51,501 bases of DNA from the NCBI GenBank assembly GCA_903847975.1, contig CAINFC010000035.1:1-51501 (forward strand). Direction: 5' to 3'. The translations under genes were made by a program, and so were the position numbers. This document shows, piece after piece, positions 34,380-41,566 of this stretch (position 1 is the stretch's first letter; each line of letters starts with the position of its first letter). The DNA is from an uncultured Acidobacteriota bacterium. Lineage in GTDB: Bacteria; Acidobacteriota; UBA6911; CAINFC01. The notes beneath the pieces are model-generated. The model had not been told where the DNA came from, ran no database searches, and saw only the letters and a program-made list of their open reading frames with translations.

Positions 34380-35546
34380 ATGAGTACGGACGCCCCAGCC
34401 GCTCCCGAGTCTCCGCGAATTCTCATCGTGGACGATACTCCGCCCAATCTGGAGCTTCTCTCCGGGATGCTTTACTCGCGAGGCTATGAGCCACGGCCGG
34501 TGCTCAGCGGCAGGCAGGCGTTGGCCGCAGCGCGGGCCGAACCGCCGGATCTGGTTCTTCTGGATATCAAAATGCCGGAGATGGACGGCTTCGAGGTGTG
34601 TGCCCGGCTGAAAGCGGAAAAGAGCCTGCAGGATATTCCGGTTATTTTCATTACCGCACTCACGGAGGTCGCCGATAAAGTGAAGGGCTTTAGCCTGGGA
34701 GCTGTGGATTTCGTGACCAAGCCCTTTCAGGCGGAAGAAATCCAGGCCCGCATCGACACCCACCTGCGGATCCGGATGCTGCAGCGCCGGCTTCAGGATC
34801 AGAACCGGAATCTGGAGCGCCTGGTGGCCGAGAGGACCTCCCAGCTGGAGGCGGTTCACGACCGGTTGCAGGAATGGAGCGGGCTGACCGATGATTTTCT
34901 CAATATGATCTCCCATGAAATCCGCACGCCGACCAACGGCGTTCTGGCCATGGGCGAAATGCTGCTGGATCTCTGCCCCCCGTCGCCGGAACGTAGCACC
35001 TTCGGCTACCATTTCCGGCTCAGCAGCCTCCGCCTGCGCCACCTGATCGAAGATTCCCTGCTGATCGCCGGGTTCGAAAAGGCGGTGCAATCCGGTGGAA
35101 CCCAGGTGGCGTTTTCTTTTGTTCTGGATCAGGTCCGGGATTCCATGGAAGAAATTCAGATTCGCATGGAGCCGGATCCGGCTCGGAGAACCTTTGTCCT
35201 GCAGGGGGACGGGCGCCTGCTGCAGAAAGCCCTGGAGGATTGCATCCGGCTGGGAATGGCGTTTTCCAGGGAAAAGAAATCGGTTAACATCCGCAGCCAG
35301 GCCGAGAATAACCTTCTTTGCTTGCGGATTTCCCTGGATGATCTTTCCGTATCGGAACAACAGCTGGATCAGATTTTTCAGATGGAATCCCCGATGAGGC
35401 TGGCCACCGCAGCCGAATCCCTGGGGTTGGCTCCGGTAATCGCCCGAAAAATCATTTCTTTCTTTGGCGGGGAACTGCGGCTGGTCAAGGCGGGGGAAGA
35501 ATCCGGCTACCTGGAAGCCGTCCTGCAGGGGGCGGTCCGGCGCTGA
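34380..35546 (+). CDS. receiver-histidine kinase hybrid with reduced ATPase domain
   Basis: The protein has 388 residues. The receiver domain (about 15-130) has Asp62 in LLDIKMPEMDG. A coiled linker is followed by a HisKA dimerisation helix with His179 in MISHEIRTPTNG. The HATPase-like part (about 240-385) lacks the N-box asparagine (KALEDCIRLGMAFSRE stands there), and the G1 DxGxG is replaced by DDLSVSEQ; a trace of G2 remains near LGLAPVIARK. It may not bind ATP and may act as a phosphate acceptor or scaffold. It follows the HD-GYP-like gene by 26 bases. An intact kinase with a different partner would be needed for signalling. Confidence 0.88.
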   Translation: MSTDAPAAPESPRILIVDDTPPNLELLSGMLYSRGYEPRPVLSGRQALAAARAEPPDLVLLDIKMPEMDGFEVCARLKAEKSLQDIPVIFITALTEVADKVKGFSLGAVDFVTKPFQAEEIQARIDTHLRIRMLQRRLQDQNRNLERLVAERTSQLEAVHDRLQEWSGLTDDFLNMISHEIRTPTNGVLAMGEMLLDLCPPSPERSTFGYHFRLSSLRLRHLIEDSLLIAGFEKAVQSGGTQVAFSFVLDQVRDSMEEIQIRMEPDPARRTFVLQGDGRLLQKALEDCIRLGMAFSREKKSVNIRSQAENNLLCLRISLDDLSVSEQQLDQIFQMESPMRLATAAESLGLAPVIARKIISFFGGELRLVKAGEESGYLEAVLQGAVRR

Positions 35547-35605
35547 CGGGCCAGGGATAGGGCGCTTGCGAACCGGCGGCCAAAACACAGAGAGGAATTT
35601 CGGAA

Positions 35606-35812
35606 ATGTTCGGCAAGAACCTGAAAATTGACCCCGAATTATTGAAGCGCTGCCAGTCCTGTGCAGCAAAAGCCGGATACCGCTCTGCGGAGGAATTTAT
35701 CCATCATGTCCTGGAGCGGGCCTGCAAGGATTCCGAAGAGGGATACCGACATGGGGAAGAAGAGGTTACCCTACGTCTGAAAGTTCCGGATCCGGAATCC
35801 GGAAAGCCCTGA
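35606..35812 (+). CDS. small ribbon-helix-helix-like protein
   Basis: The protein has 68 residues after AGAGAGGAA. Its centre (IDPELLKRCQSCAAKAGYRS then EEFIHHVLERA) has the helix-turn-helix spacing of the RHH/Arc family, which bind DNA as dimers. There is a Cys pair (CQSC). The C-terminus is acidic, and the stop codon falls at the first bases of the palindromic repeat region at 35810. It follows the hybrid kinase by 59 bases on the same strand. Function unproven; a regulator or antitoxin-like role is possible, but no toxin gene is next to it. Confidence 0.68.
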   Translation: MFGKNLKIDPELLKRCQSCAAKAGYRSAEEFIHHVLERACKDSEEGYRHGEEEVTLRLKVPDPESGKP

Positions 35813-36028
35813 AAGGGCTTCGTAACACAGCCCGGGGTTGGCGCGCTTCGCGCCTACCCCGGGTAGGGACACCCGTGGGCAACAACCCTGTAAGGGTTGC
35901 GCAAAATCCAGCCATGCCAGGTGTTTGCGCAGCCCTTACAGGGCTGATTTTCAAAAAATCCGCCTTCCCGGGGTAGCGCCTGTGCGGCGCAACCCCGGGC
36001 TGTGATCCGGAACCCCTTTCGGGGTTCC
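35810..36028. repeat. complex palindromic repeat region, inverse of the right-end copy
   Basis: The region is built from hairpin units: AGCCCTGAAAGGGCT, CAACCCTGTAAGGGTTG, CAGCCCTTACAGGGCTG and GGAACCCCTTTCGGGGTTCC, with CCCGGGGTTGGCGCG and its inverse CCCCGGGCTG. The whole is a large imperfect inverted repeat centred near 35915. The right half (about 35890-36028) is nearly identical, in inverse orientation, to 51359-51501. No gene is seen in it. It fills most of the 371-base gap between the small RHH-like gene and the EF-hand gene. Confidence 0.8.
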
Positions 36029-36074
36029 GGACTTTTTGCGAAGCCATCAGAAACGATGGAGCGGTAAAAAGTCC
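36029..36074. repeat. 46-base GGACTTTTT element, copy 2
   Basis: The ends are GGACTTTTT and AAAAAGTCC, perfect inverse copies of nine bases; CCATC and GATGG form a second stem inside. The same 46-base length is seen at 15000-15045 in the opposite orientation. It abuts the large palindromic region on its left. The remaining gap to 36183 holds no recognised feature. Confidence 0.75.
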
Positions 36075-36183
36075 CTTTCCCCATCCGAAATGCCCTGATT
36101 GCTTCTTAATTGATTGGGCTTACGGGAAGAAAAGCGCAAGGGCCTGTGGCCAGCAGACGGGGATTTATTGCCGCTTTCTTTTT

Positions 36184-36456
36184 TCACTTGGCTTTCCGCC
36201 CGGCTTTCATCTCCTCCAGGGTTAGAAATTCGTCCTGGTTCTTGTCCATTTTCTTGAAATTCGCCTTGGCCTTATCGGCTTTATCTCCCTGTTTTCTGCC
36301 GACGAACTCCTCCAGGCTCAGTTTTTTGTCGGCATTCTTGTCCATCCGGGCGAACGATTCTTCCGGAGTCCGCTTCTGGTCCTGGGAGAAAGCTGTCATT
36401 CCGGGGGAAAGCAGCAGGGCATAAAACAGCGTGGCAGCCATCATTTTCTTTTTCAT
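36184..36456 (-). CDS. small secreted EF-hand protein
   Basis: The protein has 90 residues from the ATG at 36456. A signal peptide (about 1-24) is followed by two EF-hand loops: DKNADKKLSLEE at 39-50 and DKNQDEFLTLEE at 71-82, both with acidic ligands at positions 1, 5 and 12. The rest is Lys-rich. It should bind calcium in the periplasm. It is located 73 bases downstream of the octaheme cytochrome gene on the same strand, so a shared transcript is plausible. The role is unknown; such proteins occur in extracytoplasmic calcium sensing. Confidence 0.85.
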   Translation of the reverse strand: MKKKMMAATLFYALLLSPGMTAFSQDQKRTPEESFARMDKNADKKLSLEEFVGRKQGDKADKAKANFKKMDKNQDEFLTLEEMKAGRKAK

Positions 36457-36529
36457 GTGTTTCCTTTCAAACCGGGTCACCGGGTAAGTGGTTGTTTCCG
36501 GGTGCGACGAAAACCGGGAATGCCGCATA

Positions 36530-38917
36530 TCAGGGAAGCTCCGTCAGGCGCGCCCGGAAAAATTGGTTTTCTTCGGCGGGCAGCCCGGGCTGAGCCAGCG
36601 CCTGACGGTAGAGATCCCGGGCCAGGGAAAATTTCCTTTGCTCCTCGTAAATCGAGCCCAGCAGGCGGAAGGCATCGGTGTTGGTCGGGTGGCGATCCAG
36701 GAGCTTTTTCAATTCCCGCACCGCCTCTTCTTTTTTCCCCGACTCTCCAAGGTAGAAAGCCAGGGTGTAGGCGTATTTGGGCTCCTCCGGGCTGAGCTGG
36801 GCAGCCTGGCGGCACCAGCGGACGGCCTCTTCCCGATTGCGGCTGGCGAGCAGCACACCGAGATTATGAGCCGCCGCGGCCATGCGGGGGTCGGCCTGCA
36901 GGGCGGCACGCAGCCGGGACTCCGCCTCCGGCAGGTTGCCCTGTTCCGCTTTGAGCAGTCCGAGGTTGAAGTTGACGGCGGCGTTGGCCGGTTCCAGGCG
37001 CAGCGCCTGCTGCAGCACCTCTTCCGCCGCGGCCGTTCTTCCCAGATTGGCCAGCGCCAGGGCGGCGTTGACCCGGGGCGGAACTACATCCTGGCGCAGC
37101 CGGGCGGCCGCGGTAAAACATTCCACAGCGCGCTCGAACTCCTGGCGTGCGCTGTAATAATTGCCCAGGTTGTAATGCGAAACCCAGTCGTCCGGCCGCG
37201 CCCGGAAGGAGGTTTCCAGCTCCTGCTGCGCGGAGGCCAGAGGGCTCCGAAAGTCGGCGGGAATCTCTTCGGCGGAATACCCCGCCAGCGCGGCGGCGGT
37301 GCGGATGCGCACCAGGCGGGAAGGATCGCGAGTCAGGGCCAGCAGGGCGTCGAGCACGCCCGGGGAGCGGATTCCTTCCAGACCGGCGGCGGCAGAAGCC
37401 CGAACCAGGGGGGATGGATCCCGCACAGCCTGTCGCAAAGCCTCGATCTTGCGCGGGTCGGGACAGGCGCTCAGCAGTCGGATCAGAGAAGCGACGAAGA
37501 TCTCCTGGCTCCCCGGCCGGCTCAGGTAGGAAAGCATCTCCGGAAGCTGCCGCCAGTCATGGCGTCGAGCGGCCTGCACCAGCCGGGCCGGCTGGATCTG
37601 GCGCTCCTGGTAATTCCCCGGGTGCCAGGACCGGACCAGGCGATCGGCCCAGGCGGCATCCCGGTCCTGGTGGCAGAGGTTGCAGGCATTGGGGGACTTG
37701 AATGCCAGGGTGGCGGCCGGAGCCGGCGGGCGGAAGGAGTGATCGCTGCGGCGCATGCGGGCAAACTCCGTCATCGGCATGTGGCAGGAAATACAACGGC
37801 TGCCCGGGCTGTCCGCGCGGTGGCGGGAGTGGGTGGCAGCCTGGCGCACCCGCTCCGCATGGCACGGCAGGCAGGCGCTGTTCGACTTTTCTCCCGCATA
37901 GCGGAACCGGCCGCTGGAGGTATGACAGCTCACGCAGTGCAGCGGCGACTTGGCCGCACAGGGGTTCATGCGCCACGAAGTGAAGGTGTAGTTTTCACCC
38001 AGGTCGCGGCCGTCGGGATAATAATCCGGATTCTCCAGGGCGATCAGGTCGAAGTGATCGAAAAAATGCTCACCGGGTGAAAAGCGCAGGGTGAGCATGG
38101 AGGCTTTGGCATGGCAGCTGGAGCAGGAGTCGTTGTGCTGCTCCGGGGTAAAGGTCCTGGTTACCAGGATCCGCAGTTCTTCCGGACTGGCTCCGGGCTT
38201 CAGCTTCCCGCCGATGCGGACATGCTCGGCGGAGGGGCCGTGGCAGGTTTCGCAATTGATGCCCGGCTCGGACCAGGCGGTCCGGTAGCTGTCGGTAGCG
38301 GGGTCGTAATTGGTTTCCAGCTGGCTGACGTGGCATCCGTGGCAGGAGGTGTTGAAGGTGTAAAGGGGATCCTTCCAGTCCAGGGGCTGGTCCGGCTGGG
38401 AACCGAAGTGGCGGGTGGCGCTGGCGGCGGTATCGAACCAGGCTTTCCGCCGGACGTCGAAAGCCACCGGCAGAACCTGCAGCCGGCCCCGGTCCAGGGG
38501 CGTCAGGAAATAATAAACGTTCTTTCCGCCCAAAACATCCGTGATCGGGTAGGAAGAGCGGCTCCCGGCGGCCTCGGCCCGCACCTGCCCTCCCGCGGAA
38601 TTCCATTCCACGCGGTAGGACGTTTTGCCGATGGAGAGTTCCCGGGGAGCCTCGACCTTCAGCTCCCTGTCGGCCAGCGCCGGGGTGAAAGGCTGCATGG
38701 CCAGGCCGTGATGCGAGGTCGCCCAGAGCTGATAGAATTTTTCATGGCAGGGGCGGCAGCTCCGGGATCCTGCAACCGGCGAAGCTTTCGAGGCCTGCAT
38801 CGCGGCAGCCCCCCCGCCCGGAGGCTTGGGAGCGTCCGGCTGCGGTCTTTGCCAGAGAAAAACGGCAACCGAAGTGGCTGCCCCTATTGCCGACAGAAAA
38901 AGAATGATTTTGCGCAT
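36530..38917 (-). CDS. octaheme c-type cytochrome with HEAT and TPR repeats
   Basis: The protein has 795 residues with an N-terminal signal/anchor (about 4-22). Eight CxxCH sites are present, near residues 55, 187, 218, 263, 328, 350, 372 and 411 (CRPCH, CHGCH, CETCH, CSSCH, CVSCH, CLPCH, CISCH, CNLCH). HEAT-like repeats follow at about 430-590 (IRLLSACPDPRKIEALRQ) and TPR repeats at about 600-795. The heme part resembles the cytochrome c554/nitrite-reductase superfamily. It should carry electrons outside the cytoplasm while the repeats bind a partner. Its maturation would use the ccm genes at 16-23 kb. A good promoter lies upstream; no clear ribosome site does. Confidence 0.92.
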   Translation of the reverse strand: MRKIILFLSAIGAATSVAVFLWQRPQPDAPKPPGGGAAAMQASKASPVAGSRSCRPCHEKFYQLWATSHHGLAMQPFTPALADRELKVEAPRELSIGKTSYRVEWNSAGGQVRAEAAGSRSSYPITDVLGGKNVYYFLTPLDRGRLQVLPVAFDVRRKAWFDTAASATRHFGSQPDQPLDWKDPLYTFNTSCHGCHVSQLETNYDPATDSYRTAWSEPGINCETCHGPSAEHVRIGGKLKPGASPEELRILVTRTFTPEQHNDSCSSCHAKASMLTLRFSPGEHFFDHFDLIALENPDYYPDGRDLGENYTFTSWRMNPCAAKSPLHCVSCHTSSGRFRYAGEKSNSACLPCHAERVRQAATHSRHRADSPGSRCISCHMPMTEFARMRRSDHSFRPPAPAATLAFKSPNACNLCHQDRDAAWADRLVRSWHPGNYQERQIQPARLVQAARRHDWRQLPEMLSYLSRPGSQEIFVASLIRLLSACPDPRKIEALRQAVRDPSPLVRASAAAGLEGIRSPGVLDALLALTRDPSRLVRIRTAAALAGYSAEEIPADFRSPLASAQQELETSFRARPDDWVSHYNLGNYYSARQEFERAVECFTAAARLRQDVVPPRVNAALALANLGRTAAAEEVLQQALRLEPANAAVNFNLGLLKAEQGNLPEAESRLRAALQADPRMAAAAHNLGVLLASRNREEAVRWCRQAAQLSPEEPKYAYTLAFYLGESGKKEEAVRELKKLLDRHPTNTDAFRLLGSIYEEQRKFSLARDLYRQALAQPGLPAEENQFFRARLTELP

Positions 38918-38935
38918 CGGGTATGTTCCAGGAGG

Positions 38936-38965
38936 ATATTAGGATCCGGGAGGCATTCTTGTCAA
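38936..38965 (-). promoter_or_regulatory. sigma-70-like promoter of the octaheme cytochrome gene
   Basis: On the minus strand TTGACA (38960-38965) is followed after 18 bases by TAATAT (38936-38941), and the gene begins 19 bases further. Both boxes are close to consensus, suggesting housekeeping expression. Confidence 0.6.
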
Positions 38966-38986
38966 ACGGGAAGACAAGAAGAGATG

Positions 38987-38992
38987 TATAAT
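38987..38992 (+). promoter_or_regulatory. possible -10 box of the aldo/keto reductase gene
   Basis: TATAAT lies 82 bases before the chosen ATG of the reductase, in the 157-base gap to the divergent cytochrome gene. No -35 box at 16-18 bases is convincing. Confidence 0.4.
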
Positions 38993-39074
38993 CTGGGGTC
39001 AGATCTTGTTTTAGAAGTGCGGTCCAGGCCGCTTCGCAGAGCGTCAGCCCGCAAAGGAAAGGATGGTAGGAAAC

Positions 39075-39962
39075 ATGGATCGATCCACGCGTCGGGATTT
39101 TATAATGACTGGAATTGGAGCGGCGGTGACCGCCCCATCTCTTTTTGCGGCCAAAAAAGCGGCAACCGACTGGATCAAGCTGGGTAAGTCCAAGGTGAAG
39201 GTCACCCGGCTGGCGTTTGGCACCGGGACCAAAGGCGGCAGCGTGCAGCGCGCCCTGGGCCAGGAGGCATTCACGCGGCTGGTACGCCACGCCTATGACC
39301 GCGGCATCCGCTTTTTCGAAACCGCCGACGCCTACACCGGAATGCCGCCGATGCTGGCCACGGCGCTGAAAGGAATTCCCCGGGATTCCTACAAGCTGAT
39401 GACCAAATTCCGCTTGCGGGATGCCCAGGGCGATATACGCGGGACCATCGACCGGCTGCGCCGCGATCTCAACACCGAGTATCTCGACATCCTGCTGATG
39501 CACTGCGTTCGCAGCCCCAAGTGGCCGGAGGAGCAGGCCAAACTGCAGGACGAACTCTCCGAGGCGCAGCATAAAAAAATCATTGTGGCCAAAGGGGCTT
39601 CGGTTCACGGACTCCTTCCGCTGCGGCGCTTTCCGGGAAACAAGTGGCTGGACGTGGCCCTCTTCCGCGTCAACCATAAGGGCACGCGGATGGACACCAT
39701 GCAGCAGAAGGACACCGACGACCTGGGCGATGTCAATGAGGTCTTCACCCACGTGACCGCCGTGCACAGGCAGGGTACCGGGGTTCTGGGAATGAAACTG
39801 GCCGGAGAGGGCCAGTTCACCACCCGCGAGGACCGGCAGGCCGCCCTGCGCAAGGCATTCGGCTCGGGGGCGGTTGACGCGGTGACTCTGGGATTTCGCA
39901 GCCCGGCGGAAGTCGACGAGGCCATTGAGAACATGGCGCTGGCTCTGAACGCCAAAGCCTGA
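39075..39962 (+). CDS. Tat-exported aldo/keto reductase
   Basis: The protein has 295 residues. The ATG at 39075 follows TAGGA; another in-frame ATG at 39063 adds four residues. A twin-arginine signal (STRRDFIMTG) and an Ala-rich segment span about 1-26. The TIM-barrel motifs are LAFGTGTKGG, ILLMHCVRSP and the closing LGFRSPAEVDEAIENM. The usual catalytic Asp in FDTAxxY is Glu82 here (FFETADAY), with Tyr87 kept. NADPH use is expected for the family, but exported forms act with unknown cofactors. It reduces carbonyls in general; the substrate is unknown. It is next to a helicase gene 29 bases downstream. Confidence 0.85.
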   Translation: MDRSTRRDFIMTGIGAAVTAPSLFAAKKAATDWIKLGKSKVKVTRLAFGTGTKGGSVQRALGQEAFTRLVRHAYDRGIRFFETADAYTGMPPMLATALKGIPRDSYKLMTKFRLRDAQGDIRGTIDRLRRDLNTEYLDILLMHCVRSPKWPEEQAKLQDELSEAQHKKIIVAKGASVHGLLPLRRFPGNKWLDVALFRVNHKGTRMDTMQQKDTDDLGDVNEVFTHVTAVHRQGTGVLGMKLAGEGQFTTREDRQAALRKAFGSGAVDAVTLGFRSPAEVDEAIENMALALNAKA

Positions 39963-39991
39963 CCAAGCACCTTTTCAGGAGATCCTTCTTC

Positions 39992-41419
39992 ATGTTTTCC
40001 GACGATGAAATTCGAAACCCGCTTCCGGAGACAACCCTGGAGGGACTGCCGGAGCGGTTGCGTGCCGCCGCCGGCGGCGTAGGCTGGACGGCGCTGATGC
40101 CCGTTCAGGCGCGCGCCATCCCCTACCTGCTGGAGGGTCGGGACCTGGTGGTCCAGGCCCGCACCGGAAGCGGCAAGACCGGAGCGTTTCTGCTGCCGAT
40201 GCTGGAGCGGCTCGATCCGGAGCGGCGCCAGTGCCAGGCTCTCATCCTGGTTCCTACCCGGGAGCTGGCCAGGCAGGTGTGGCAGGATGCCGAAGCGCTG
40301 TGCGGCCCGGCCGGCTTTCGAGCCGCGGCAGTCTACGGCGGAGTAGGCTACAGCGAGCAGAACGAGGCGCTCCGTCAGGGGGTGCAGATCGTGATCGGTA
40401 CGCCCGGGCGCTCCCTGGATCACCTGCTGCAGGGCACCTTTTCTCTCGGATCCCTGGAGGTGCTGATTTTTGACGAGGCCGACCGCATGCTCTCCATGGG
40501 CTTCTATCCCGACATGAAGCAGATCCAGCGCTTTCTGCCCAGGCGGCCTCTGCATACCTGCATGTTCAGTGCCACCTTTCCGGTGTACGTGCTGCGCACC
40601 GCACGGGAGTTCATCGCCGATCCCGATTTCATATCTCTTAGCCGCGACCACGTCCACGTCACCGAAACGGAGCACATCTACTACATGGTGCACGGCCTGG
40701 ATAAAGACCGCGGGCTGGTGCGGCTGATCGAAATCGAAAACCCGGCTTCGGCCATCATTTTCTGCAACACACGATCCCGGGTGCATTACGTAACTGCCGT
40801 GCTGCAGCGGTTTGGCTATGACGCCGACGAGCTGAGCTCCGATCTGACCCAGAAGAACCGCGAGCGGATCCTGGACCGCGTGCGGCTGCGCCAGCTGCGG
40901 TTTCTGGTGGCCACCGATGTGGCTGCCCGCGGACTCGACATTCCCGATCTCTCCCATGTGATCCAATATGAGGTGCCCGAGGATCCCGAAGGCTATATTC
41001 ATCGGGCCGGGCGGACCGGCCGAGCCGGAGCCACGGGGGTGGCCCTGACCCTGGTCAACGAGATCGAGCGGATGGACCTGGTACGCATCGCGGCCCGCTT
41101 TCAAATCCCGATGGAGGAGCGGGCCCTGCCGACGGATGCCGACGTGGAGAAGGTGGTCGGGGAGCGTATCACCGCCCTGCTGGAAGCCCGGCTGCGCGGG
41201 CGCGACAAGCTGCACATCGAACGCAGCCGGCGGTTTGTGCCCCTGGCCCGCAACCTGGCCGGCAACGAGGAGGAGTCGGCCATCATCGCCATGCTGCTGG
41301 ACGACTACTACCAGCAGACCCTGCACGCCCCGCTGCCCCAGCCTGCGGAAGAGCCGTCTCCCGGGCCGCCGGCCCGGTCGGAGCCCCGCCGCCGCCGGCG
41401 CCGCCCCTCCCGCGGCTAG
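39992..41419 (+). CDS. DEAD-box RNA helicase
   Basis: The protein has 475 residues after AGGAG at eleven bases. The Q motif glutamine is Gln39 (LMPVQARAIP), motif I is ARTGSGKT (56-63), motif II is DEAD (161-164) and motif III is SAT (193-195). The second RecA domain has DVAARGLDIPDLSHVIQYEV and HRAGRTGRAG. The C-terminus ends in an Arg-rich tail (RRRRRRPSRG). Family members unwind short RNA duplexes in ribosome assembly or RNA decay; which of RhlE, CsdA or RhlB it corresponds to is not clear. The gene is convergent with the GH3 gene. Confidence 0.93.
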   Translation: MFSDDEIRNPLPETTLEGLPERLRAAAGGVGWTALMPVQARAIPYLLEGRDLVVQARTGSGKTGAFLLPMLERLDPERRQCQALILVPTRELARQVWQDAEALCGPAGFRAAAVYGGVGYSEQNEALRQGVQIVIGTPGRSLDHLLQGTFSLGSLEVLIFDEADRMLSMGFYPDMKQIQRFLPRRPLHTCMFSATFPVYVLRTAREFIADPDFISLSRDHVHVTETEHIYYMVHGLDKDRGLVRLIEIENPASAIIFCNTRSRVHYVTAVLQRFGYDADELSSDLTQKNRERILDRVRLRQLRFLVATDVAARGLDIPDLSHVIQYEVPEDPEGYIHRAGRTGRAGATGVALTLVNEIERMDLVRIAARFQIPMEERALPTDADVEKVVGERITALLEARLRGRDKLHIERSRRFVPLARNLAGNEEESAIIAMLLDDYYQQTLHAPLPQPAEEPSPGPPARSEPRRRRRRPSRG

Positions 41420-41455
41420 CGTCTGTCCGGGAAATCGACATCTCCAAGAAAATCT

Positions 41456-41482
41456 GTAGGGGCGTGCGCCGCGCGCCCCTAC
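41456..41482. repeat. 27-base GC-rich hairpin between convergent genes
   Basis: GTAGGGGCGTGC and GCGCGCCCCTAC are inverse copies with one G/T exception around a GCC loop. No T-run follows. It lies between the helicase and the GH3 gene. The GTAGGGGCG word recurs as a dispersed repeat in many bacteria. Confidence 0.6.
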
Positions 41483-41566
41483 CCGCGCATCGGTTATTGT
41501 GCGGAACCCGAGGCGATCGGTAACCATCCACAGGCTGCCTCTCGCGCGCAGACTCCTGGCGTCTGC

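Noticed and set aside
35810-36028. CRISPR-like array
   Set aside because: The units are unequal hairpins with no constant repeat and no unique spacers of even length, and no cas gene is near.
36488-38080. 530-codon open frame opposite the octaheme cytochrome
   Set aside because: The eight CxxCH sites of the minus strand leave no doubt about the coding strand.
39605-41527. 640-codon open frame on the minus strand opposite the helicase
   Set aside because: The plus-strand helicase has all its motifs; the opposite frame shows none.
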